The position numbers and the translations under genes are program-made. Below, piece by piece: positions 34,510 to 43,597 of a DNA stretch of 64,000 nt. Every line of letters starts with the position of its first letter. Position 1 is the stretch's first letter. Below the pieces are notes generated by a model, which saw nothing but the letters and a program-made list of their open reading frames with translations, had not been told where the DNA came from and did not search any database. Source of the stretch: Phytophthora colocasiae (lineage: Eukaryota; Oomycota; Peronosporomycetes; Peronosporales; Peronosporaceae); the NCBI GenBank assembly GCA_018806915.1, contig JAGKQI010000054.1, forward strand, positions 744,001 through 808,000. Direction: 5' to 3'.

Positions 34510-36980
34510 CTACGCCCGGTTTTCGTTTCCCGCTGACTTCTGCATTGCCACGGCTCGCTTCTGCAGGTACTCGTCGTTGCGCTTCTTGGCTTCTTCGTTA
34601 GTGCAGTCTCGAGCAAAATGTCCACGTTGCTGACATGCATAACATCTCGGCTCAGCTGTGCAATGCGATGACCAGTGTCCTTCTTTTCCGCAGTGGAAAC
34701 AGGTTCCAGGTGGTTGTCGCTCTCGTCCTCCAGCCGTCTGTTGTCGTACTTCTACGATTCTGGTCTCGCCATAGTGACTGTCATCAGCTGCTGCTCGTTT
34801 TACCGCCGCCGTTGTCGGATTTGTCTTCGGTCGCTTCGTTCGTGGTGCCTCCTTTTCTTCCTCGGAGCTAGAGTCAATCATTGTTCGCTTCGCTGGCTTT
34901 CTCGTCTTCGGCTTGGTGGCATCCGGCTTGACTTTCGGCTTCGCTTTCTTTTTCTCAGGCTTTTGTTTCACCGCCCAGTATCTGCCATTCCAAGATTTTC
35001 CAGGTGGAAATTCATACACTCCAGCAGGTCCGTTATAAACACCTTGTTGATTGTTACACACTGCCATTGCGTCTGACACTTGTTTCATCACTGCATTCTC
35101 GCTCACAGTCTCTCCCGTTTTCTCAATGGGGATCGTCAACGCGCCCACGCCTGGAATAATCACCATTCGTTTCTCTTCACCGGTTGTCGTCGGAACTGCT
35201 GGACCTGGAGGTGTCGACTGATTTACTCCCAACATTGTCGGTACGGCGTAGTCCATCGGGTCATCTATCTCAATCGCTTTCTCCACCGCTTCTTCCAACG
35301 TCGCAGGTCTCGGTGGTTGCTTCACCAACTGGCGTAAGGTTTTGTCAATGCATCGGTAGAATTGGGCAAGAAACACACGTTCACTGACTTCATTTCTGTC
35401 CGCAGCTTCTCGTAACCCAGCAGCGAAATCGGCATAAGGCTCATCTTTAAACCTGTATAGGGCGTTCACTCTTGCTTCTGCTGCCGACTTGTCAACTCGG
35501 GGTCCATATCGTCTCAGTAGCGCCACTTCAACTTCGTCCAGGTACGATCTTTCCTATGCAATCTCCGATCCATATTAACCCACCATCGTGCTGCGCTTTC
35601 CATCAGCTTATTACCCAGAATGAAATACAACGAACGATCAGACCATTCGCCACGTCCTGATTCTCGAGCTCCTCTCAGTGCCAAATCTATACGATCAACC
35701 CACGTGGACACGGAAGCCCTCGGTGTCGGGGTAAAGCTCGGCAATTCCAAGTCTTTAATGTTCCTCGCTCGTCGTTGGTATCGACCACCGCGTTCCTCGG
35801 ATCTTCTGCGTGCTCGCCTCTCATTCCGACCACGTCGCTCTCGTCGGTCACGTCGCTCTCGAGCTCTAGGTCGTTCATTCGGTTCGTGGCGTCGTCCACG
35901 TTGTCGCAATCCATGGTGTCGCCGTCGCTCGGCATCAGAATGGTCGCTAGAGTCGCTGCTTCCATCATAACTGGACTCACTTCCAGAGCTTTCGTTCGAG
36001 CCATCACTGTCATGGCCGTGCGGTCGTCCATGATCGCTATCACTGCCATCACCGTCAGAGCTATCACTGTCGTCTGGTGGTGGATCTCCTCGTGCTGCTC
36101 GTCGAGGTGGTGATTGTGACCGTTGTCGCTGTAGTTCTCCATGCTCGTGTCTATCAGCCGGTGATCGTCTTCGATCGTTTCCACGCTCCCGTCGCTGACT
36201 TCGTGGTCTCTGAACGCCATCATCACGACGTCGGTATTCCTTTCGGGGCGCCTCCCGTTCTCGTGGCCTACTTCGTGAGTGTTGGTCGTCTACATCCCCG
36301 TGTCGATATTCATCCCGCCGAGGTTCGCGTACACGTTGTCGTACTCCTCGTGATTTTATGCGTTGTTGATCGTGGTCCTGGGCTTCTTGTCCCACGTCTC
36401 GCTGGGGTGCCATAGGTACTTCAAGTATCGGTGCTGCATTTTCCTGGACTTCCATTCGTTCTGCTGACTCCAAAGGCTGTTGCTCCGCCTAAGGTCGCTC
36501 AACTGCGTCATCCGTCTCCGGAAACCAATCTACCACCTGTGTTGTCAATCTTCGCAAGCCTACAGCTAATTCTCGTATTCCCTTCGGCATTGAGTCTCCG
36601 TCCACTGCTTTGCTACGGGCCTGGACCATTTTCACAAAAGCTTCCAGCTCAGCATCGGTAGGACCTTTATCAGCTTGCTCTGTTAAGGTGTCAGTAGCTT
36701 CGTCACCCACGGACTCTACGGTTCTGATGCGCGTCCGTTCCATTGCTTCTTCGTCTGCTTCCAACGCTACTTCACTACTCGGCGCCTCCACATCATCACT
36801 GGTGTCGTTGTCTTCCGCTTTCGCTTCATCATCTCGTGGATTTGGCTTCTTACTGCGCGTCGTTCTCGCTGTTTTCGTTGAGGCTGTCACTGTGGATGTA
36901 CGTGTGCTCATTGTATTTGTTTCTTTCCGTCGTTTTCGTAACTCACGCTTTTTCGATAATAGCCCCTGTATGACCACCAT
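34510..36980 (-). pseudogene. Gypsy A Gag, with CCHC zinc knuckles, broken by a stop and a frameshift
   Basis: The frame begins at an ATG overlapping the LTR boundary (36980; MVVIQGLLSKKREL). It meets TAG at 36489-36491, continues in the same frame to about 35520, and then needs a one-base shift (TWTKLK into ALLRRYGPR). The capsid-like part is around 35700-35300 (YFILGNKLMESAARWWVNM, then AEARVNALYRFKDEPYADF). Two zinc knuckles near the end read CFHCGKEGHWSSHC and CYACQQRGHFARDC. The centre is very rich in Arg, Asp and Ser. The reading ends at TAG 34510-34512, just after a GGGAAAC heptamer. Confidence 0.85.
34525..34531 (-). promoter_or_regulatory. Candidate -1 ribosomal frameshift site (G GGA AAC) between Gag and Pol of Gypsy A
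   Basis: The reverse strand carries GGGAAAC in the phase X XXY YYZ of the Gag frame, five codons before the Gag TAG. Slipping back one base enters the frame that stays open into Pol. Fits both sequence and phase; function is inferred. Confidence 0.6.
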
Positions 36981-37852
36981 GTGACGATACCAATCCCAAT
37001 AGGGTCTCAATCTGCTTCACTCTCTTGCAGGTTGAGTGGCGTCCAGTACTGCGCTGGGTGGTCTCGCCGGGTTCTTGTATATCGTGCACAACTTCAACGT
37101 CAACAACACTCGTCGGGCCCAGCTCACCTGCGCCGGAACGTCTCCGTCCCTATTTGAATTCAACTCAATCAATGCAATCCAAAGAATGCGACTCGTTCTC
37201 TATCTTGCGCCTAAACCAGTCGTCCGTCCAAACAATTGCCTACACCAACAACTGCCCTTGGATCCCGTACTAAACGTTGAGGAATCTCAACTAATGACCC
37301 GTTCCCGGTGGCCCGTCGTTGGCTCAGTCACTCACTCGTCTAGCACCGCCCAAAGCTTCAGTTGTAGTCTAGTCAACCGCTCGTCCGCACTACCCGTCCA
37401 GTCGCCGTCCAGAGTCTCACTTGCACTCCGTTCGTCGAAGTCGTTCGTCACTCGTGCTCCACCCGGCAAGTTTTGGAGTATCGTCTCTCTCTCTCGAGCT
37501 CCACCTGGCCAGTTTTGAAGTGCCCGTTGTGGCAACTCCGCGTTTTGTCGTCGTAGTACACTCGCTTGCGCCCCACTTGGCAAGTTTCGAAGTGAGGTCT
37601 CCGTCCAGCCGTCTCAATCGGCTACTTCGCTCTTCGCTCACTGCTATAGCACCCTGCACACCCATGAGCCAGCTGCTCTCCTGAGTCGCAGTTGTTCCAA
37701 GATCGCTCCACTTCGTGGACCGCTCGCACTTCAACGTCGTTCTCACGTCGATCTTCCTCATCGAACCGTCGGTTTGCACGTCCAGCATCCACATCACGCC
37801 GCACGCCGTTAACCGCCATCGACTCGTCCATCAATAGGCTTGTCCTATTACA
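36980..37852 (-). repeat. LTR of Gypsy A, right copy (5' LTR)
   Basis: 873 bp, with about six differences to the left copy. On the minus strand a TGG triplet follows it immediately, as expected of a primer binding site, though the matching tRNA is not clear. TCCC at 37853 repeats the TCCC before 12078. Confidence 0.92.
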
Positions 37853-38143
37853 TCCCGAAGCAGAATACGTGAGCCTAACTCAGGTTCCACTATAGCACAG
37901 ACCATTTCGAAAAAATCTCCAGAGCTTAGCCAGTGACGATCACTATCCAGAAAATCTGCGATACAATGCTTGTTTGCCTTTGCTAGAGCTCGACACAGAT
38001 TTCGAAACTTTACAGACCCTGTTCCCAGTGGCATTGACGTTGCCACTTGAAATTCTTGGTACTTGTTCCACCAAATTGGGCTGTAAAGAGTGTATTGCAC
38101 GACTTGAAGTCGACTAGTTGAAAGGGATCTTCGGTCTGGCCAA

Positions 38144-38203
38144 TACGAGATACCGCCTAGGGTGGGAACGCTCCTTGACACTGCAAATAACAACGTCACT
38201 CAT
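38144..38203 (-). pseudogene. Start piece of the interrupted bZIP-like gene
   Basis: The reverse strand reads MSDVVICSVKERSHPRRYLV from an ATG at 38203. Its last 18 bases are the LINE target duplication. The next codon of the host gene is found 27 kb away at 11107, and the frame is kept. The ATG is the first plausible start, but an upstream exon cannot be excluded (TTTGCAG just after the ATG could be an acceptor). Confidence 0.55.
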
Positions 38204-39031
38204 ACTCCGAATATTCGGTGGAAACAGAATTGTTGCGGTCCTGTTCATGATTGACGATTGTTACTCAATAAACGTTAGGTCAAATTCGGGAGTGAGTCAC
38301 TCCGAGTGACGTTCAATGGTTAGCTGGAATTACGCGTGCAGCAAAATGGCGGCATCGAAGAGCCTAACGCCCTGGCAATGTCCATCACTGATGGATACGG
38401 CGGGGTTCTTGATCAAAAGCGTCATGTTGAGTCAGCATTGTTGATAGTATACATAATCCAAGTTACAAACCGAGATGCACGCCAAAATTCAACGACAACC
38501 TTCGTCTAATGCAAACGATTCCTCTGACAAACGGTATCGACTTGCCGAGCGAGCAGTTGCAGGGGCTACATGTACACAAATACGACAATATTGCGATGTT
38601 CAGAGCGAGCTTATACAGTATGAGTCATACCGGTATTACATCTCTTCTGTTACTTGCAATCTTGCTTCGAACCACATGTTACTTGCAGCTTCGAACTACA
38701 TGCACTGCATGATGCAGAGCAGGATGTGAACGTTTACGAGACGTTTCGCAATCTATGCCATACGATAGATGCCGCCTCGTAATGTTGTGGCTTTCATGGT
38801 TAGGAGGAGCCACAGCACCACATGCAGAGCTCGGAAAAAATAATTATAATATAGTTATTGTGCAATTGTATTGACGAAATTATGGATTATTGGTAAGGAG
38901 TACTTTCCGTAAAATATGCAATTGTGCCCGTAATAATAATATTGACTTCTTACAATACTAAATGTGCTCAAGAGCTCACCAGCTACTCAAAAGTGCTATG
39001 ACGTCGGTCATTTTCTCTTCTTCCAAGTGGC
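38204..39031. other. No supported gene; AT-rich intergenic sequence
   Basis: The short ORFs at 38475-38729 show no domain or codon pattern I can support. AT-rich sequence dominates 38830-38960. Confidence 0.5.
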
Positions 39032-39165
39032 ATGTCGACTTCTCGAGCAATATCCAACTTCTTCTTCACGGACTGTGGCAACGGTCACTTCTCCTGCAAG
39101 CAATGCGGGACAACTTGGAAGCAGGCGCCTGGGACAGGGTGTACAAACCTCATCCTGGACTGTGT
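39032..39165 (+). pseudogene. BED zinc-finger fragment, probably from a hAT transposase
   Basis: The frame reads ISNFFFTDCGNGHFSCKQCG then TTWKQAPGTGCTNLI, the first half of a BED-type finger (C-x2-C, aromatic spacing). No His-x-His second half is present; the frame runs into unrelated residues. It is a short remnant. Just downstream, TTGGTAGGGTCA and its reverse complement (about 39262 and 39298) form a small stem. Confidence 0.5.
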
Positions 39166-39315
39166 TGCCGTTGCCGGCTCATTTTTGTTTGCGATAGTAC
39201 ATGTAAGCCAGGACAAAAGTCCCGGTGGCAGCCACCAGCTTTTTAACCCTGTGCAGTGGATTGGTAGGGTCATCCCAAACCACTGCACTGCACCGCTCTG
39301 ACCCTACCAATTTAT

Positions 39316-39760
39316 TACCGTCGAGGGCGCTTGAATTTGCATCAAGCGCCCTAAAAAAATGCATCACCGGGACGAAATGATGCATTCGAGCCGTGGCGGA
39401 AATAATTGCATAGATCGCACGTCGTAAATTCTAGAAGGTCCTCTTGACGAGATTGCCACAATCGCATCCTAGCCGTGAAAGTATCCCGCCCGAACACCCT
39501 CCGACTCATTCAAAATGCCTGGTGGCCGTCCTCGAGAGCTCCCTTCCCGTCTTCCTCGTCTCGACCTTGCTGTCGCCCTTGTAGAAATCTCGATAACCTA
39601 CAAGAAGTGTGTTGCGTCCGGTAGACAAACTTGTCGGCACCGTCTGTGCACAGTAGTGCCTCAAATGATGCACCGAGGAGCAATAAACAAATGCATCATT
39701 TCGTCCCGGTGATGCATTTTTTTAGGGCGCTTGATGCAAATTCAAGCGCCCTCGACGGTA
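39316..39760. mobile_element. 445-bp MITE or fold-back element with perfect 71-bp terminal inverted repeats
   Basis: Bases 39316-39386 are the exact reverse complement of 39690-39760. Each arm contains two smaller palindromes, GGGCGCTTGA/TCAAGCGCCC and AATGCATCA/TGATGCATT. The 303-bp interior includes an ATG at 39514 reading MPGGRPREL, like the start of oomycete DNA-binding transposases, with an initiator-like GACTCATTC just upstream. It is probably an internal-deletion derivative of a larger transposon. I could not find a convincing target duplication in the AT-rich flanks. Confidence 0.8.
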
Positions 39761-39896
39761 TAATAATTGCATTACTTATTATTGTTTTCATGGATACGGC
39801 AATGATGGATTATTTTTCACTCAGAATCCAATACAATTTTATATTTTATTTTCCGAGCACATGATAAGTAAGGCTTACCCAGCAAAACCTTTCCTA

Positions 39897-39906
39897 TTCA
39901 CTTTGC
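39897..39906 (+). promoter_or_regulatory. TTCACTTTGC initiator-like motif upstream of Kazal copy 3
   Basis: Same decamer and context (CACTTTGCT, then CAGCAACACA) as at Kazal copy 2, 63 bases before the start codon at 39970. Confidence 0.5.
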
Positions 39907-39969
39907 TTTTTGTCAGCAACACACCACAACCAATTCATCCAAAAGAGACCTGAAGACGTACACGAAGTC

Positions 39970-40209
39970 ATGAAATTCGCCATTGTCTCCGTACTCATCT
40001 CACTCCTGATCTCTGGAACCTCCGCGCAAAGTTGGAACTGCAGTGCTGCTGCCAACATCCAATGCAACGGCGGCAATGATACTACACAAGTCTGTGGAAG
40101 CAACGGTGTTACCTACGAGAATCGATGCTACTTCAACAAGGCGAACTGCGATAACAAGGGTTGGCGAGTGCTGCACACCGGCGTGTGCAGACGGGATGGA
40201 ACACGCTAA
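39970..40209 (+). CDS. Secreted Kazal-type serine protease inhibitor (copy 3)
   Basis: The product has 79 residues and an intact frame. The signal peptide MKFAIVSVLISLLISGTSAQ is followed by one Kazal domain with six cysteines (WNC, IQC, QVC, NRC, ANC, GVC) and the core CGSNGVTYENRCYFNKANC. It ends in RRDGTR, as copy 1 does. Compared with copies 1 and 2, the reactive loop differs (CNGGNDTTQVC instead of CNNIDGTAGPQVC), which suggests a change in target protease. Expected to act outside the cell against host proteases. It sits 30 kb from its paralogues because of the nested transposons, so the cluster was probably compact before their insertion. Confidence 0.9.
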   Translation: MKFAIVSVLISLLISGTSAQSWNCSAAANIQCNGGNDTTQVCGSNGVTYENRCYFNKANCDNKGWRVLHTGVCRRDGTR

Positions 40210-40525
40210 AGGCTGAAGAGTTATTGTCCGAGACCATAGTCAATCGGAGGAACCGACAAAGGAGACAATGGAGATTTGTTGGAATTGTTCTCCTCGTGTT
40301 TTAGGCGATCACAGTGTACTGTTTTAATCTTGCGAAAAGTTACTCTACATGTTAGTGGCACTGCCCACTTTTTTTCGTGATGTTGTCCTTATTGCTTTTC
40401 AACAAAGAGAAGAGCAACTTGCAAAAACACTGTACGTAACGCTATTAATCGTCGTAATACTTCTAGTGTATATTCTACGAAATGTGGTAAGCATGTAGCA
40501 TTTGGATCCCGCAAGTCCCAAACTA
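40210..40525. other. Spacer downstream of Kazal copy 3
   Basis: I see no gene. The reverse-strand ORF at 40389-40673 is a chance fusion of this spacer with LINE sequence. Confidence 0.5.
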
Positions 40526-40570
40526 TGAAGTTCGCTATTCTATCGCCCGTGCTCGTTTCTCTAACAGTAG
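40526..40570 (+). pseudogene. Truncated fourth Kazal gene: signal-peptide stub joined to LINE sequence
   Basis: An ATG at 40526 reads MKFAILSPVLVSLTVV, the same leader type as the Kazal genes. At about 40568 the sequence changes into LINE-derived sequence (AGTAGTTTGTGGTGCTGTTT), also found at 48904 and 51740, and the reading ends at a TGA. The inhibitor domain is lost. Confidence 0.65.
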
Positions 40571-40890
40571 TTTGTGGTGCTGTTTCCAGTCTGCATTGAC
40601 ATCTCGTAACTGCGGGAAAAGTAGCAATCGCCAACTTAAGCCGGCTGTGAACATTTTGCTCCATAACACTCATACATTTCTTGTAATCCTGGGCACGAGA
40701 ACTTCTCGGAGAAGAACAAGTGTTCCACTAACGCACTGTTGAATCGTTGGGTTTAATGGTTTCAGGAAGTACAGCCGTGACCAAACAATAAGGTCTCCAA
40801 AGAACAATCGTATTAGGACATCATGCACCACTGGAACCAGACATCCCCGCAGTGATAGGTATTGGGATAATGTAGCATGAATGCGCATTG
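40568..40890 (-). mobile_element. LINE ORF2 C-terminal fragment
   Basis: The reverse strand shows RGCLVPVVHDVLIRLFFGDL then YFLKPLNPTIQQCV, the segment before the LINE zinc-binding motif. It is rearranged and broken by frameshifts. It abuts the Kazal stub. Confidence 0.7.
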
Positions 40891-41199
40891 GAGCAGTAGA
40901 TCGAGTCGAGCGTCCACTGATATAAAGTGGCAGAGTCTTTCCACAATGACTCGTGACAATGCTTACGAGACTTTCATTATGGCAAGGGCGAGCTCGGACG
41001 TTATTAGGACTTATCGTTCAGGGTCATTATCCTTTCACTGCTCTGGTATTTCACAACAAATGTGACAATTCTCACCTCATTGTCTCTTTCGGTGGCAAGG
41101 AATTATGAACCGCTATGTGTTTACAATCGAGTGCCAAGAAACCTGGAGTCAGTATCGTCCAAACAGGTCTAAAGGAAGGCGATGGGATTGGAGTATCTA

Positions 41200-42045
41200 A
41201 CGTAAAAAAGCTTATCAAACCTGCGGGAGTGGGAGTGAATTCAGTGGCCAGATCGAACGTTGTTGCTCAATAGAATCCAAGAGTTGGAATTCGCGTTGTA
41301 TATATAGCCCCATCTGGTGGAGCACGATGCCAGAATTTCACGTTTTGAATGAGCATGGACTTCAAGAACCTTGAAACCTTTGGGAACAGGCCCGATGAAG
41401 CTTCGAAACCTGTGTCGAGTACTGAGCATTGACATCAACATGGCGCCAGATATGGACTCCGTGGACATGCGTGTTTCGGTCGTCATTGACCTTGGCGATT
41501 GATAGTTTTTCTGAATCTCGTGAAATTCAAAGTACCTGGAGGAGGAACCAAAAGGTACTTCTTATATTGTGGAATGTACAAACAGCTATTGTTTTTCATG
41601 TGGTTTAGAGACTTCAGAACGACTAGTTAGCGGATTTCTCGTCTTCTAAAACTACACTGTACCTGCGGAATCCAGATGTTGTTTGTTCTTTCAGGCAAAA
41701 ACCCCAGTTTACGGGTTAGGCTCTCCAGAGTAGATCGATCACAATCAAGTTCAACCGACACAAAATACAGCACTGCGATAGTGTTCCACGCAACGTAGAG
41801 ACTACGCAACGACATTTACGTCGGCGAAACACAAGCGGTGACACCAAGTATTCCGAACATGCAGGCTTCCTTTCGAATTCTTGTTTCGACACTCATCGGA
41901 TTGGAATATTGACGGCGAAGCGCGTGTACTTACGCGTTTGGGTTTTGAGCCCGAACTGACAACGCATATGGATTCCGCGAAGTTAGAGCGTAGGACGACT
42001 GTCCGCTAACAGTTAATAAACTACTTTCTTCTTCTTACGTACGTC
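41200..42045 (+). mobile_element. Degenerate LINE fragment on the plus strand
   Basis: The plus strand contains KPLGTGPMKLRNLCRVLS (about 41379-41435) and later GTTCCACGCAACGTAGAGACTACG to CGGCGAAACACAAGCGG, parallel to the LINE inside the bZIP gene. It ends with CCGCTAACAGTTAATAAACT and a CTT-rich tail near 42040. Orientation is opposite to the other fragments here. Frames are heavily broken. Confidence 0.65.
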
Positions 42046-42395
42046 ATGCTCAGAATGAGTCCTCCCGCCACAAGACCCAGCCAGTGTGTGTGTGTGGGGG
42101 GGGGGGGTATTGTATGTACCAGACGACCTGGCGCTGCTGTCGCCGACGGCGACGACGTGCAGACAGCGACCTACCGACATCTACATGTACCCCTGGAAGA
42201 CCGCGTCAACATCGGGTTGCATATACAATGTGTGCCGCGTCAACTGCGGCATTCATCAACAAGCACCAATGGTTGGTATTGGGGGGGGGGGGGGGGGGCT
42301 GGAGCGTACTGAGCTCCCCGTGAGGCAAGTAGAACTAGCCTAAATAAACTCACTTCGCAACTTACTTTGAAGCGTGCAAACATCCATAGCCAGAC
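42046..42395. other. Gene-free stretch with two long G runs upstream of RXLR gene 1
   Basis: A GT run followed by a run of about a dozen G lies near 42087-42107, and a longer G run near 42280-42298. ORFs through them encode polyglycine and are not credible genes. An initiator-like CTCACTTCGCAACTT at 42349 is a candidate start region for the effector gene. Confidence 0.6.
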
Positions 42396-42806
42396 ATGCG
42401 TCTCTCCAACATAACCCTCGTGGTTCTTGCCGCCGTCCTCTTTGCAAGTGACACAGTCGAGTCAAAAGCCGATCAAGCCGGTGTGTTGAACGAAGAAGTT
42501 GTTCACTTTTCACGTGTTCTCTCTGGTGAGGACAAGCGTTCTCTTCGACGCCAACCAACCGAGCCTGACGAGGAAGAGAGGCGTGGTGGGAATAATCTGT
42601 TCAGTGCGCTGAAGCAGAGCAAAATGAAGGAGGATTTGGATTACCGCTTGAAGGTCTTCACGCGTTGGAAAGAGTATGGAAAGTCCTTTCACGATGTAAA
42701 TGGACAAGTGACATACCATCTCGCTAAAGCGTACAAAAAATTCCTGAAAACGAAGACGCGGTCGGGGTGGGAGATGAATCCGCTCCGTATCCACAGATCA
42801 GATTAG
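42396..42806 (+). CDS. RXLR-EER secreted effector candidate (copy 1)
   Basis: The product has 136 residues. Residues 1-23 form a signal peptide (MRLSNITLVVLAAVLFASDT). RSLR is at residues 48-51 and EER at 60-62, the standard host-targeting layout of Phytophthora effectors, inside an acidic linker. The C-terminal effector domain is about 70 residues with aromatic and leucine positions (FTRWKEYGKSFHDVNGQV) that could form one W/Y-type helical unit, but the fit is loose. Such proteins are secreted from haustoria and act inside plant cells; the target is unknown. It is intact. A paralogue in opposite orientation is at 50629-51039, and the 3' flanks match for about 230 bases. Confidence 0.92.
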   Translation: MRLSNITLVVLAAVLFASDTVESKADQAGVLNEEVVHFSRVLSGEDKRSLRRQPTEPDEEERRGGNNLFSALKQSKMKEDLDYRLKVFTRWKEYGKSFHDVNGQVTYHLAKAYKKFLKTKTRSGWEMNPLRIHRSD

Positions 42807-43040
42807 GCGGCTTCCGTCGCTGCTTTTTCTACGAATCTAGGAAACTCGAACGCAGTACTAAAGAAGAAGAATCGCCTATTTCACACACACAACACAAATA
42901 GAGGTTCTACTCTTGTTCGGTTGCTCAGCTCTTTTCATGGACTTCTACGCTGTTGAGACGTAATGCTGCGGCTAAACGCTTGGATTGAAGAAGAACTTGA
43001 TTAACTACTAAGTTGACATTTCGTTTCGCTAGCGATGTGA
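42807..43040 (+). repeat. 3' flank of RXLR copy 1, inverted duplicate of 50395-50628
   Basis: The sequence from GGCGGCTTCCGTCGCTGC to TTTCGCTAGCGATG recurs in reverse complement next to RXLR copy 2, with few differences. The outer end contains the LINE 3'-end motif in plus orientation. Confidence 0.8.
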
Positions 43041-43361
43041 TATCAAACTCTTGTCTTGAAGAAGAAGTTGATAACTACTACGTACTACTAGTAGTACTTA
43101 GTGGACATATCGTTTCGGTAGCGATGTAATATCTACTCGATTTCTTAGTTTACAGACATGTTCGGTAACTTAGTTCGAGTAAGTTTCTCGATTTGGGAGG
43201 ATCGAAATATATTCCTTGAAGAACTGATATCACTTCATCGCCCAGGTCCTCGCAGTGCAAATAGATATGTTGGTAGTGTCGATGAAACGAATTTATCACA
43301 CTTTGAGTGCTCAATTTTTCTGTTACCGTTTCCTTGAAGTGAAGTTTGTTGCGTAAGTAGC
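43041..43361 (-). mobile_element. LINE 3' fragment interrupted by the Copia element (left part)
   Basis: The reverse strand reads NKLHFKETVTEKLSTQSVIN and then FHRHYQHIYLHCEDLG, matching the LINE copy at 51461-51690. The matching continuation lies beyond the Copia element at 48858-49215. A duplicated 3'-end motif (TCGCTAGCGATG and TCGGTAGCGATG) occurs at about 43020-43130. Confidence 0.7.
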
Positions 43362-43530
43362 TGTTGGAAACCGTACCGTCTTTTGAGACGATCTGAGAAG
43401 TTGAAGACGTCTTATGAACAGAGTGATGGTAGAAAGGCATCGATTCCGCACTCGGCGGACCTGCCTTCAGTCCGAAAGTTTCCTTTAACCAAACAAGTTG
43501 TGTGTGAGTGCATTTGATTCAACTCCGACA
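43362..43530 (+). repeat. 5' LTR of the Copia element
   Basis: 169 bp, TG...CA. Short LTRs of this size are common in Copia elements. Confidence 0.93.
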
Positions 43531-43597
43531 GGGTTACGAGCCCAAACCCAAGCTACGACCTACGCTACACATCGGTAAACAACACTACCACAACAAG

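Larger units (their letters stand above)
28800..34531 (-). pseudogene. Gypsy A Pol: protease, reverse transcriptase, RNase H, integrase
   Basis: Protease lies at about 33500 (GIKLDSCARYTIA, then GVDFLRQHGANMDFE). RT spans about 32700-32057 and shows FCVDYRALNKITRKDVYPLP, MPFGLMNAPSTFQRMMN and CLVYLDDIVI (YLDD). RNase H spans 31900-31400 and shows LFTDASTIGLGASL and VTDHAALKWL. Integrase spans 30300-29300 with the HHCC finger (ECHDSIWAGH, RGCQDCGSRK) and the core WALDVAGPLP, LLTDGAPGL, GLVERFHRTWKD. Lesions: a 31-bp tandem duplication (33990-34051), frameshifts near 33070 and 32136, TGA at 31542 and TAG at 30606. The usual product would copy and integrate the element; this copy cannot. Access from Gag appears to be by a -1 frameshift at 34531-34525. 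Confidence 0.9.
12078..37852 (-). mobile_element. Gypsy-type LTR retrotransposon A, hosting element B
   Basis: Outer LTRs 12078-12950 and 36980-37852 are both 873 bp, begin TGTGACGATA and end CTATTACA on the plus strand, and differ at about six positions by eye. Flanking TCCC on both sides is a 4-bp target duplication. Removing the element plus one TCCC restores the LINE frame. Coding runs on the minus strand: Gag (36980-34510), then protease, RT, RNase H and integrase (34531-28804). The order IN last with an RT of FDVLYLDD type is that of Ty3/Gypsy. The 3' part is complicated: an inserted LTR element B and partial extra copies of LTR A lie between 13075 and 28804. Several stops and frameshifts make it inactive. 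Confidence 0.9.
11126..38143 (-). mobile_element. 5'-truncated LINE interrupting the bZIP gene, itself split by Gypsy A
   Basis: Own sequence: 38143-37853 (5' side) and 12077-11126 (3' side). Both outer flanks carry the identical 18-bp sequence TACGAGATACCGCCTAGG (11108-11125 and 38144-38161), a target-site duplication of LINE length. The joined frame encodes the C-terminal part of ORF2. It includes FFGDLIVGSRLFFM, the zinc-binding zf-RVT motif (CVRDGC, then ETLEHCFLSCPRLAEMW) and the tail RLRNDIYFGETQAV. One in-frame TGA follows AEMW near 11590. The 3' end is GTTAATCAACTATTCTCCT, a worn form of the CTT-rich tail. No RT core or endonuclease is present, so this copy is 5'-truncated. Confidence 0.85.

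Noticed and set aside
39515..39712. A separate small gene inside the MITE
   Set aside because: The first residues look like a transposase start, but the frame soon runs into the inverted repeat, so it is a remnant.
42046..42343. ORFs encoding polyglycine
   Set aside because: Produced by G homopolymers in three frames; not credible as genes.
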